Assembly (NCBI GenBank): GCA_905339405.1
Contig: CAJPGC010000014.1
Location: forward strand, 62,001-126,000
Direction of reading: 5' to 3'
DNA from: an uncultured bacterium
GTDB taxonomy: Bacteria; Desulfobacterota; GWC2-55-46
DNA length: 64,000 nt
In this document: one piece after another, positions 32,259 through 41,035 of the stretch
Layout: each line of letters opens with the position of its first letter
Numbering within the stretch: the first letter of the stretch is position 1
The notes under the pieces: generated by a model
What the model was told of the DNA's origin: nothing
The model's database searches: none
What the model saw: only the letters and a program-made list of their open reading frames with translations
Translations under genes and position numbers: made by a program

Positions 32259-32990
32259 TCAAGGCACGACAGTGTCGTTCGTCACGGAGTCCCGGTCGTC
32301 GTCGAATATGCCGTTGTCGAGCGAGGAAGGGGTCTCAGGCCCGATGGCGAACTCGTCTTCGCCGTTCAGTATTGACGGGGTCTCCCCGAGGATGCTGCCG
32401 CGGTCGTCGATGAATATGCTGTCCCTATTGCCCGTAAGCGTGTTGTCGCGCGTATCGAAGGCGCTGCCCTGGTCAAGGCCGGTGGTGCCGTCGAACCGGC
32501 CGGTGATGTTCGTGTTGTCCTGGCGGAAATCCGGCACGCTGCCTGCCGGGGGCATCTGAGTCGTCGACGGAAACTGCGTGCTTGGTGGAAACTGCGTGCT
32601 TGGCGGAAACTGCGTGCTTGGCGGAAACTGCGTGACCGGAGGCAGCGGCTGCGTCGGCTGCAGGGGCGGTTGCGTGGACTGTAAGGGCGGTTGAGTAGAC
32701 TGCAAAGGCGGCTGTGTCGATTGCAACGGCGGTTGCGTAGTCGGAGAAGGAAGCTGCGTCGTGCCAGGGATGTTAGGCGTGGTGCCAGGGATATTCGGGG
32801 TTGTGCCGGGTATGTTAGGTGTGGTGCCAGGTATTGTCCCTGTCGTGCCGGGGATGTTTTGTGTTGTGCCGGGTGTCGTACCGGCAGTGCCCGGGGTCGT
32901 CCCGGCAGTCGGGCCTCCCGTGACCTGGGCAAAGCCGTTCACGGAAAGGGCAAAGATGAAAAAAAAGGTGAAGAGCGCCTGTATGATCAT
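32259..32990 (-). CDS. Secreted Pro/Thr-rich tandem-repeat protein
   Basis: Signal peptide then [NIPGTTP]n, [LQSTQPP]n, [QFPPST]n and Asp-rich C-terminus. Confidence 0.65.
   Translation of the reverse strand: MIIQALFTFFFIFALSVNGFAQVTGGPTAGTTPGTAGTTPGTTQNIPGTTGTIPGTTPNIPGTTPNIPGTTPNIPGTTQLPSPTTQPPLQSTQPPLQSTQPPLQSTQPPLQPTQPLPPVTQFPPSTQFPPSTQFPPSTQFPSTTQMPPAGSVPDFRQDNTNITGRFDGTTGLDQGSAFDTRDNTLTGNRDSIFIDDRGSILGETPSILNGEDEFAIGPETPSSLDNGIFDDDRDSVTNDTVVP
32570..32890. repeat. Three consecutive in-frame tandem repeat arrays (about 18, 21 and 21 bp units)
   Basis: AACTGCGTGCTTGGCGGA-type, GGTTGCGTGGACTGTAAGGGC-type, and GTGCCAGGGATGTTAGGCGTG-type units. Confidence 0.75.
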
Positions 32991-33054
32991 GATAGTCCCT
33001 CCTTTAATGGGCCTATCTTAAGTATGCCAGCCCTTCAGCCGGTTTCATCATCAC

Positions 33055-33381
33055 TCAGCGTCCCATGCGGCTCCGCATCGATAGCTCCTGCTGGCGCGTA
33101 ATGAGGAAGTCCAGCCTGTTGGAGAGGTTCTCGAGCCTTTCCCTGTCTGAGGGTTCAAGGTCCCCGGCCTGTCTCATGACGTTGACCATGTCACGGAGTA
33201 TCATCAGCGTCTCTTGCGTCATCTGCTGGCGTTCGAGATCAGCGAACGGGTCAGGAGCGGGGAACCTCTGGTCAGGGAACCTTTGTTCCGGAAATTGTAC
33301 GGGTACAGCCGCGCCAGCCAGGGCAGGGGCTGAAAGCGAGAGCGCAAGGTATAAAAACAGCGGAAGTCTTTTCATCCGCAT
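33055..33381 (-). CDS. Small secreted protein of unknown function adjacent to efflux operon
   Basis: Signal peptide, 108 aa, C-terminal helix; extended -10 TGCTATAAT upstream (minus strand, 33401-33409). Confidence 0.6.
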   Translation of the reverse strand: MRMKRLPLFLYLALSLSAPALAGAAVPVQFPEQRFPDQRFPAPDPFADLERQQMTQETLMILRDMVNVMRQAGDLEPSDRERLENLSNRLDFLITRQQELSMRSRMGR

Positions 33382-33429
33382 CCCTCCTTCCTATTTAATG
33401 ATTATAGCAGGCATTAGGAGGAACAAAGG

Positions 33430-36400
33430 TCAGTCCTTGAGCTCCCTTCCTTTCCATATGGCGTAGACGGCCGGCAGCACGAGGAGCTCGAGGAGCCCGG
33501 AGGTGAACATGCCTCCGACCATCGGCGCGGCAATCTTTTTCATCACGTCCGCCCCCGTGCCCATGCTCCACATTATCGGCAGCAGGCCGAAGATTATCGC
33601 CGTGACGGTCATGACCTTCGGCCGCACCCTGAGGACCGTTCCTTCCATTATCGCCTCGTTGAGGTCGGCTTTCGTGTTGAGTCTGCCCTCGGCTTTGCGC
33701 TTGGCCCAGGCCTGGTCCAGGTATATGAGCATCACTATGCCCATCTCGGCATCGAGCCCGGCTAGGGCGATGAACCCGACGGCCACTCCTATTGAAAGGT
33801 TGTAGCCGAGGATGTACAGGAGCCACGCCGCGCCAATCAAAGAGAACGGAATGGCGAGCAGGATTATGAGGCATTCCGTTATCGACTTGAAGTTGAGGTA
33901 AAGGAGTAGGAATATTATGGCGAGCGTCAGGGGCACGATGACCTTGAGCCTGGCGTAGGCCCTCTCCATGTACTCGTACTGGCCGCTCCACGAGGCGTAG
34001 TAGCCGGGCGGGAACTTCACGTCCTTTTCCACGGCCGCCTTTGCCTCGGCCACGTATCCGCCTATGTCAGTGTCCCTCACGTCGATGAAAATCCACGTGG
34101 TGAGGAGGGCGTTTTCAGTGCGCACCGCTGGAGGGCCCATCTTTACCTGTATGTCGGCGACCTGCGAAAGAGGGATATTGACGCCGCTCATGGCAGGCAC
34201 GAGCACGCGCTTGAGCTTGTCTATGTCGTCACGGAGCTCCCTCTGGTAGCGGACGTTCACCGGGTAGCGCTCGAGCCCCTCGACGGTCGTGGTGACGTTC
34301 TCGCCGCCTATGGCGGTCATGACTACCGACTGCACCTCCTCTACCTTGAGGCCGAACCTTGCTGCCTCCTCGCGCTTTATGCTTATGTCGAGGTAGTAGC
34401 CGCCGCCAATCCTTTCCGCGTAGGCGCTCGCTGTCCCCGGCACTTTCTTGACCGCCGTCTCGACTTCAAGGGCTACCTTCTCGAGCTCTTCGAGGTCCTT
34501 GCCGAATACCTTTATCCCAACCGGCGTCCTTATGCCGGTGGAGAGCATGTCGGTCCTGGCCTTGATTGGCATTGTCCACGCGCCCGTTACGCCCGGCATC
34601 GAGAGGGCTTCGTCCATCTCTTTCACGAGAGCTTCCATCGTCATGCCAGGACGCCACTGCTCTTTTGGCTTAAGGTTGATGACCGTTTCGAACATCTCAA
34701 AGGGGGCCGGGTCTGTGGCCGTGAGGGCCCTTCCGGCCTTGCCGAAGACGCTTTCGACCTCGGGGAAGCCCTTGATTATCCTGTCCTGCGTCTGCAGGAG
34801 CTCAGCCGTTTTCGTGACAGATATGCCCGGGAGCGTCACCGGCATGTAAAGGAGAGTCCCTTCGTTGAGGGCGGGCATGAACTCGCTGCCGAGCCTCGTG
34901 ACCGGGTATATCGTGACGGCGAGGGCCGCAAGCGCGATGAGTATCGTCGCTTTCCTGTGCCTCAAGACCTTCTCTATGGCGGGCCTGTAAAGCCAGACCA
35001 GAGTCCTTGTTATCGGGTTTTTCTCCTCGGGCTGGATTTTCCCCTTGATGAAAAAGCCCATGAGGACAGGCACGAGGGTGATTGAAAGGAGGGCGGCGGC
35101 CGCCATCGCGAAGGTCTTGGTGTAGGCGAGCGGCTTGAAGAGCCTTCCTTCCTGCGCTTCTAGCGTGAATATCGGCATGAAAGATACGGTAATGATGAGG
35201 AGGGAGAAGAAAAGCGGGGGGCCCACTTCCTTGGCGGCCCTGCCGATGACCTCCCAGCGGTCTGTTTCGCCACCAGACCTCTCGAGGTGCTTGTGGCCGT
35301 TCTCGACCATGATTATCGCGCCGTCTATCATCGCGCCTATCGCGATGGCAATGCCGCCGAGGCTCATGATATTGGCATTTATGCCCATCATGTACATGAC
35401 TATGAATGATACGAGTATGCCGACGGGCAGCATTATTATGGCAACGAGCGACGACCTGAAGTGAAGGAGGAAGATGACGCAGACGATCGATACGAGGATG
35501 GACTCTTCGACGAGCTTCGTCTTTAGAGTATCTATGGCGTCGTATATGAGGCCGCTCCTGTCGTAGACGGCACGTATTTTGACGCCGGGCGGCAGGCCCG
35601 CTTCTATCTCTGAAAGCTTCGCCTTGACGCCGTTTATGACCTCGAGCGCGTTCTCCCCGAAGCGCATGACGACGATGCCGCCGACGGCCTCGCCCTCTCC
35701 GTTGAGCTCGGCTATGCCCCTTCTTTCGTCGGGGCCTACTTCGACCCTCGCCACGTCCCTTATCCTCACGGGCGTGCCCGTGCGGTCGGCCTTCAACACG
35801 ATGTTCTCGATGTCAGGGACGCTCTTTATGTAACCGAGCCCCCGCACCATGTACTCGCGCTCGGCCATCTCCACGACCCGCCCGCCTACGTCCGTGTTGC
35901 TCATCTGCAGGGATTTTACGACCTCGCCGATCGACACTCCGTGGGTGACGAGCCTGTTCGGGTCGATGTTAACCTGGTACTGCTTCACGAACCCGCCGAC
36001 CGAGGCGACCTCCGACACTCCAGGCACTGACGTGAGCTGGTAGCGGATGAACCAGTCCTGTATTGAGCGGAGCTCGGCGAGGCTCATGTTCGCGCCCTCT
36101 ACGACGTACTCGTAGACCCAGCCGACGCCTGTGGCGTCGGGGCCGAGAGTGGGGGAAACTCCCTGTGGGAGCTTGCCGGAGGCGAAGTTCAGGTACTCCA
36201 ACACCCTCGAGCGGGCCCAGTAGATGTCGGTCCCGTCCTCGAAGATGACGTACACGAAAGATACGCCGAAAAAGGAGTAGCCCCTCACGACCTTTGCCTT
36301 TGGGACCGAGAGCATGGCGGTCGTCAGTGGGTATGTCACCTGGTCTTCTACAACCTGCGGGGCCTGTCCGGGGTATTCGGTGAAGATTATGACCTGCGCG

Positions 36401-36531
36401 TCAGACAGGTCGGGAATGGCGTCAATCGAGGTGTTGTAGACGGCCCATACGCCCCAGCCGGTTATGAAGAGGGCCGCGAGGATTACGGCGAAGCGGTTCT
36501 TTATGGAAAGCTCTATTATCTTCCTGAGCAT
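33430..36531 (-). CDS. cusA: Heavy-metal efflux RND transporter, CusA-like
   Basis: 1033 aa; GGIAIAIGAMIDGAIIMVENGHKHLE and VGFIALAGLDAEMGIVMLIYLDQAW resemble CusA (Cu/Ag, HME4) rather than CzcA. Confidence 0.88.
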   Translation of the reverse strand: MLRKIIELSIKNRFAVILAALFITGWGVWAVYNTSIDAIPDLSDAQVIIFTEYPGQAPQVVEDQVTYPLTTAMLSVPKAKVVRGYSFFGVSFVYVIFEDGTDIYWARSRVLEYLNFASGKLPQGVSPTLGPDATGVGWVYEYVVEGANMSLAELRSIQDWFIRYQLTSVPGVSEVASVGGFVKQYQVNIDPNRLVTHGVSIGEVVKSLQMSNTDVGGRVVEMAEREYMVRGLGYIKSVPDIENIVLKADRTGTPVRIRDVARVEVGPDERRGIAELNGEGEAVGGIVVMRFGENALEVINGVKAKLSEIEAGLPPGVKIRAVYDRSGLIYDAIDTLKTKLVEESILVSIVCVIFLLHFRSSLVAIIMLPVGILVSFIVMYMMGINANIMSLGGIAIAIGAMIDGAIIMVENGHKHLERSGGETDRWEVIGRAAKEVGPPLFFSLLIITVSFMPIFTLEAQEGRLFKPLAYTKTFAMAAAALLSITLVPVLMGFFIKGKIQPEEKNPITRTLVWLYRPAIEKVLRHRKATILIALAALAVTIYPVTRLGSEFMPALNEGTLLYMPVTLPGISVTKTAELLQTQDRIIKGFPEVESVFGKAGRALTATDPAPFEMFETVINLKPKEQWRPGMTMEALVKEMDEALSMPGVTGAWTMPIKARTDMLSTGIRTPVGIKVFGKDLEELEKVALEVETAVKKVPGTASAYAERIGGGYYLDISIKREEAARFGLKVEEVQSVVMTAIGGENVTTTVEGLERYPVNVRYQRELRDDIDKLKRVLVPAMSGVNIPLSQVADIQVKMGPPAVRTENALLTTWIFIDVRDTDIGGYVAEAKAAVEKDVKFPPGYYASWSGQYEYMERAYARLKVIVPLTLAIIFLLLYLNFKSITECLIILLAIPFSLIGAAWLLYILGYNLSIGVAVGFIALAGLDAEMGIVMLIYLDQAWAKRKAEGRLNTKADLNEAIMEGTVLRVRPKVMTVTAIIFGLLPIMWSMGTGADVMKKIAAPMVGGMFTSGLLELLVLPAVYAIWKGRELKD

Positions 36532-37868
36532 CAGTGCCTGTGCTCCGTTGCAGGAGCCTCCTGAGGCTTGCCCTCTTCTTCAGAACGGGGGCTGCCCATC
36601 GAGCTTACTGCCGCCTTGAGGTTGCTTTCGGAGTCGACGAGGAAGTTCGCCGAGGTCACTACCCAGTCCCCTTCGGCAAGCCCATCGAGGACTTCCCACG
36701 CTTCGGCCCCCTTTGCCCCAGCTCTTATCTCCCTGGGCTCGAACGTGCCGTCGCGCCTGTCCACTATGACCAGCCTTCTTGTGCCAGTGTCTATGACGGC
36801 CGAATCAGGGACGATGAGCGCGCCTTTGGCAACAGGAGCCTCAAGCTCGACGTTGAGGTACATGCCTAATTTGAGCCTGTGGCCGCTGTTGTCAAGGGAG
36901 AACCTGACCTTGGCGGTCCTCGATTCCGCTGTGGCCTCTTCCGGGGCGTACCTTATGGAGCCCAGGTGGGTGTATATGTGCTCTATCGTGCCGATGTGCC
37001 TGTCAGACGGTGAGTACGACGGCGTCAACACTGCCTTCTGCCCTTTTTTTATGTACGGCATCTCGTATTCGTAGACTTCCCCGTAGACCCAGACGCGGGA
37101 GTGGTCGATTATCTTGAAGAGCTCTTCTCCCGCTTCTATCTTCTGCCCTTCGACGACCTTCTTTTCAGTCACAGAGCCAGCAACAGGCGAGCGTATAGCG
37201 AGAGTCCTTGAGGGCGTTTCTCGTTTCTTCAGTTTTTCTATCTGGTCGTCCGAGATGTCCCAGTACTTGAGCCTCTGGCGGGCGGCATCGACGAGGGCCT
37301 TCGCGCCGCTCCCGGCCTCAGCGTACGGGCTGTCTTTCACCTTTTCGTAGCTTTCAAGCGCCAGCAGATACTCCTGCTGGGCGGAGATGAGCTCCGGGCT
37401 GTACAGCTCAAGGAGCTTCTCCCCGTTGGAGACCATCTCGTCGGTCCTGTTGACGTAAAGTTTTTCTATCCAGCCGGGGACCTTCGCGGTAATGACGTGC
37501 ACGCGGTCTTCGACCGGCTCGACCCTGCCGACGGTCCTTATTGTGCGCTTGAGGTCGCCTCTTGTGACCTGGGCCGACTTCACCCCGATTTTCTGTATCC
37601 TCTCCGGGGTGATCCTCACCGTGCCTTGAGGCGTGCCGGGGGCCGCCGCCTCGTCTTCGTAGACTGGCACGTAGTCCATGCCCATCTGGTCTTTCATCGG
37701 CACCGGGGAGGTCACTTGCGGGTCCATGGGGTTCCTGTAGAAAAGGACCTTGCGCTCAGCCTCGGCTGCGGGCTTCGGGGCCGGGCTTTCCATGCCTGCA
37801 TACCAGACGATTACCCCTCCGGCCAGAAGGCCTATCAACATCATTAAAACGCCCGTCATTTTTTTCAT
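36531..37868 (-). CDS. cusB: Efflux RND periplasmic adaptor, CusB-like, with N-terminal heavy-metal-binding domain
   Basis: YRNPMDPQVTSPVPMKDQMGMDYVPVY followed by membrane-fusion protein domains. Confidence 0.9.
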   Translation of the reverse strand: MKKMTGVLMMLIGLLAGGVIVWYAGMESPAPKPAAEAERKVLFYRNPMDPQVTSPVPMKDQMGMDYVPVYEDEAAAPGTPQGTVRITPERIQKIGVKSAQVTRGDLKRTIRTVGRVEPVEDRVHVITAKVPGWIEKLYVNRTDEMVSNGEKLLELYSPELISAQQEYLLALESYEKVKDSPYAEAGSGAKALVDAARQRLKYWDISDDQIEKLKKRETPSRTLAIRSPVAGSVTEKKVVEGQKIEAGEELFKIIDHSRVWVYGEVYEYEMPYIKKGQKAVLTPSYSPSDRHIGTIEHIYTHLGSIRYAPEEATAESRTAKVRFSLDNSGHRLKLGMYLNVELEAPVAKGALIVPDSAVIDTGTRRLVIVDRRDGTFEPREIRAGAKGAEAWEVLDGLAEGDWVVTSANFLVDSESNLKAAVSSMGSPRSEEEGKPQEAPATEHRH

Positions 37869-37889
37869 GTCGATTAAAAACCTTTCCGC

Positions 37890-39164
37890 TTATTCCTTTT
37901 GTGCCGTTGAAAGCTCGACGCCGGAGGCGCGCTCCAAATTGGCGAGCCTCCTGTTGTATTCGAAGAGGGCTTTCAAATAGTCGGTGCGTGTCTTCCTGAG
38001 GTCGCGTTCGGTCTCGAGCAGCATGAGAAGGTCTATGCGCCCCGTCCTGTAGTTCCGGAGGGCCGACTCGTAAGACAGCTCGGCCTGCGGCACCAGCGAC
38101 GTCTCGAAGAGCTCCATCTGCCTCAAGGAGGCCTCTACCTCTATGGACGCGCTTTTGACTTCCAGGGCCTTCCTGTTCTTTCCGGCCTTGAGGCGCGCGT
38201 GCGCTTGTCTGGCCTTTGCTTTCGCGCCCTCAGAGAGGCTTTCGTACTTCCCCCGCCATATCGGTATGTTGACCTGGAACATCAAATCGTAACTGTCGAA
38301 ACTGCCGTCGCGCTGTATCGGCGCGACGCCGACCATGAAGTCAGGGTAGTAGTTTTTGTCCGCAAGCCTGGCCCCGAGCTCGCTGCCCTCCGTGTCCGCT
38401 TTCAGCATGGCTATATCCGGCGTCGATTCGACCGCGCCTTTCATGAGCTCTTCAGCGTCGAACGAGACCCGCCCCTTAGGCAGTTCGGCATTGCCGCCAA
38501 GCTCCTCGGACTGGTCCATGTTGACGAGAGACTTTATCCCGGCTGCGGCCGCTTCCCTTCTGGCTTCGAGCATTATGAGCTCGTCGGTGAGCATCGCCTG
38601 TTCGACGTTGAGCTTTATGACGTCCTGCTGCGTCACCTGGCCCGTCGAGTACATCGTACCCGCTATGTCGGCGGCAGTTGAAAGGAGGTCTTTTATATCC
38701 TTCGTTATGCGTATCGATTCGTCTATGAAGGCGTACTCGAAGTACGCCTCCTTTACCATCGCCGTCAGTTCGAGCTCGGCCGAGCTTATGGCAGCCCTCG
38801 CGCCAGCGGCTTCCTTGTTGGCCATCTGTTCTTTGAGCGAGCGCTTTCCGGGGAACGGGAACATCTGGCTGAGCGTGTACCTCGTCATCATCGCGTTGCC
38901 AGGGCCGGCCTCGAGCGGGCGTTTCGTCGAGAGGTCTTCGAGCTCGATTTTCAAGGTGGGGTCGTCGAGGCTGCCTTCGGCCCTGGCAATGGCCTCGGCT
39001 GAAAAAGCTTCCTCGCGCAGTGCCGCGAGCTCGGGGTTGGTCTTCCTCGCCCGTTCGAGGAGCTCTTCCAGGACGAGCCTGTCCGCCGAAAGGGATAGGG
39101 CAGGGCTGGAAAATGCAGTTATCAGAGCTGCCGCGGCGGCCGCAAGTGCGATTCTACCCCGCAT
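37890..39164 (-). CDS. cusC: TolC-family outer membrane efflux protein, CusC-like
   Basis: Signal peptide, LEELLERARKTNPELAALREEAFSAEA, paired coiled-coil OEP repeats. Confidence 0.85.
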   Translation of the reverse strand: MRGRIALAAAAAALITAFSSPALSLSADRLVLEELLERARKTNPELAALREEAFSAEAIARAEGSLDDPTLKIELEDLSTKRPLEAGPGNAMMTRYTLSQMFPFPGKRSLKEQMANKEAAGARAAISSAELELTAMVKEAYFEYAFIDESIRITKDIKDLLSTAADIAGTMYSTGQVTQQDVIKLNVEQAMLTDELIMLEARREAAAAGIKSLVNMDQSEELGGNAELPKGRVSFDAEELMKGAVESTPDIAMLKADTEGSELGARLADKNYYPDFMVGVAPIQRDGSFDSYDLMFQVNIPIWRGKYESLSEGAKAKARQAHARLKAGKNRKALEVKSASIEVEASLRQMELFETSLVPQAELSYESALRNYRTGRIDLLMLLETERDLRKTRTDYLKALFEYNRRLANLERASGVELSTAQKE

Positions 39165-39174
39165 TGGTCTCTCC

Positions 39175-39552
39175 TCAAGGTATGTTATGGGTGAACTCGA
39201 GCCTTATTGACCTGCCGGAAGATTCTATCGATATGTCGAAACTATATCTGCCCGGTCTGGACATGTCCAGCGAGTTCATGAACGAATACGCCTCTCCCAT
39301 CTTCATCCCGAGGAGGTCTTTTTCCACCTTCCTTCCGTCCGGGAAAGTGACGCTCGCCCGGACCTTCGCGTCGGTTATCTCTTTTCCGCTGGGGAGCTCG
39401 CTGAGAAAGAGGTCGACCATTTTTTTGGCCGGGTCGGTCTTGAGGACCCCTTTGACTCCGCCGGATGATTTTACCGAGGTCTCGGCTGAGACGATCGACG
39501 CGTAGAACCCAAGCGTGAAGACTATCAGAAAGAGAACCGTTACTTTTTTCAT
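39175..39552 (-). CDS. Small periplasmic protein, possibly FixH/YtkA-like fold
   Basis: MKKVTVLFLIVFTLGFYASIVSAETSV signal peptide; start at ATG 39552 after AAGGAGGGAC; supplied ORF start 39699 is over-extended into the M56 gene. Confidence 0.65.
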   Translation of the reverse strand: MKKVTVLFLIVFTLGFYASIVSAETSVKSSGGVKGVLKTDPAKKMVDLFLSELPSGKEITDAKVRASVTFPDGRKVEKDLLGMKMGEAYSFMNSLDMSRPGRYSFDISIESSGRSIRLEFTHNIP

Positions 39553-39561
39553 TGTCCCTCC

Positions 39562-39578
39562 TTCTACATACTGTAGAA
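39562..39578. promoter_or_regulatory. Perfect inverted repeat, putative BlaI/CopY-family operator
   Basis: TTCTACA-TAC-TGTAGAA immediately 5' of the cusCBA transcription unit. Confidence 0.7.
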
Positions 39579-39595
39579 AAGTTTGGCAAAAAAAA

Positions 39596-40483
39596 TCAAT
39601 GCTTGTGGCTGTGTTTTGCCGAGCAGTGTTCCCTGCACCCCTCGACCATGTCAGCGTGCGTCTCGCATTTGTCCAGCGTGCACTCGTGCGCCTTTGCACC
39701 GGCGTAGAAAGGCATTGAAAGAGAGAGCAAAATGGCCGCGAAAATGGCCGCGCTTATGACCGCCGCCCTTGCCGGGACCCTGAAGGAGGCCTGCTTTCCT
39801 TCGAGCAGCCTCCTTACCCTGCCTGTGACCTGTTCCGTGTTGTCGGCCAGCGCCGCGTGGAGAGCCCCATTCCTTGCGACCTTTATCATCGCAGAAGCGA
39901 GGCTTATTGGCCCGCCCGGTGCGTCTGCTGCCTTGTCGTCTGCTTCATGCTCTTTTTTGAGGCGCGCGAAAAAGGCCAGGTGACTTACAGCGGGCAGATA
40001 GAAAAAGACGTCCTTCGCGAAGCCGATGAGGAGGAACCTCAACGGGTCAAAGCCCTTCTTGTGCTTCAGTTCATGGAGGAAGACCGCCCGGAGTTCGTCC
40101 TTTTCAAGGCCGTTGAGGAGCCCGGTGGAGATGTATATACGGGGGCGCAGCAAGCCGCAGGTAAAAGCAGTCTTGACCCTGTCGTCTTTTATAAGGGCTA
40201 TCTCTCCCCTCATTTTCACGGGCAGAGAGGAGACGGCCTTTCTGGCCTTGACGATGTTGCTTGCGGCCCTGAAAGGGGCGTAGATGAGCCCGGAGGCCAC
40301 GAGGAGTGCCCCAGACCATATGAAAAAGAGTTTGGCGAGGGAAGCCAGCTCGACGCAGCGCACGAGAAGAGACTGGCAGGCTTCAAGAGCGCCGGATGTA
40401 AGTGACAAAACGCCGGGGAAGGCGAAGGCAGCCCAGGCTGCCGAGATGACGATGAAAGAGAGAAGGAGGGCGCTTAGAGTCAT
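39596..40483 (-). CDS. M56 (BlaR1-like) membrane metallopeptidase with Cys/His-rich C-terminal tail
   Basis: AVFLHELKHKKGFDPLR zinc-protease motif; several TMs; tail HECTLDKCETHADMVEGCREHCSAKHSHKH; start at ATG 40483, 4-bp overlap with the blaI-like gene. Confidence 0.85.
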   Translation of the reverse strand: MTLSALLLSFIVISAAWAAFAFPGVLSLTSGALEACQSLLVRCVELASLAKLFFIWSGALLVASGLIYAPFRAASNIVKARKAVSSLPVKMRGEIALIKDDRVKTAFTCGLLRPRIYISTGLLNGLEKDELRAVFLHELKHKKGFDPLRFLLIGFAKDVFFYLPAVSHLAFFARLKKEHEADDKAADAPGGPISLASAMIKVARNGALHAALADNTEQVTGRVRRLLEGKQASFRVPARAAVISAAIFAAILLSLSMPFYAGAKAHECTLDKCETHADMVEGCREHCSAKHSHKH

Positions 40484-40920
40484 TTTTTGCCCTCCGTTGA
40501 GCCGCCAAGCTCCTTTTTCTTGCTCTCGATGAGCTCCGAGAGCCGTTCCAGCTCGCCGGGGTCTGTGTCGGCGAGAGCGTCCACCAGAGAAGCGCAAAGC
40601 CCGCTGGCCGAGATGCCGAGTATGCCCTTGAAGACGTCCTCGGAGATTGTCCTGGCGAACTCTTCCCTTGAGAAGGCGGGGGAAAAGGCGATGAGCCCGG
40701 CCCCTTTTTGCTTTGCGACCAGCCCCTTTTTGGCGAGCCTTTCCAGAACGGTGAGGACGGTCGTGAGCGCTATCTCCCTGCCTGATTTGATGCCGGAGAA
40801 GACGTCCCTTCCGGATGAGGCGCCCGAAGCCCAGAGGAACTCCATTACATCCTGCTCGAGCGGGCCCAGGGGGCTGCCGTATGTCTCAATCCTTGATTTT
40901 CTCGCCATAGGCCTCTTCAA
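40480..40920 (-). CDS. BlaI/MecI/CopY-family transcriptional repressor
   Basis: SPLGPLEQDVMEFLWASGASSGRDVF...IALTTVLTVLERLAKKGLVAKQ winged helix; ATG at 40920 or 40908. Confidence 0.9.
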   Translation of the reverse strand: MKRPMARKSRIETYGSPLGPLEQDVMEFLWASGASSGRDVFSGIKSGREIALTTVLTVLERLAKKGLVAKQKGAGLIAFSPAFSREEFARTISEDVFKGILGISASGLCASLVDALADTDPGELERLSELIESKKKELGGSTEGKK

Positions 40921-40932
40921 AAGTACAAACCC

Positions 40933-40961
40933 ATATTATTCGACATTATGTAGAAAGTCAA
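40933..40961 (-). promoter_or_regulatory. Promoter with embedded operator for blaI-M56
   Basis: Minus strand TTGACT-[TTCTACATAATGTCGAA]-TAATAT; the 17-bp spacer is the operator. Confidence 0.75.
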
Positions 40962-41035
40962 GCGGAATTCCTTGCTTATGCCTCTTCTTTACTGTACATT
41001 GATAAAATCGCGAATTCCTTCATTTCGGAGCTTCT

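Noticed and set aside
32560-32900. CRISPR-like array
   Set aside because: Contiguous in-frame tandem repeats without spacers inside a Pro/Thr-rich ORF
40986-41005. Third BlaI-type operator (TACTGTACATTGA) upstream of tmk
   Set aside because: Arms are not palindromic with the TTCTACA/TGTAGAA consensus
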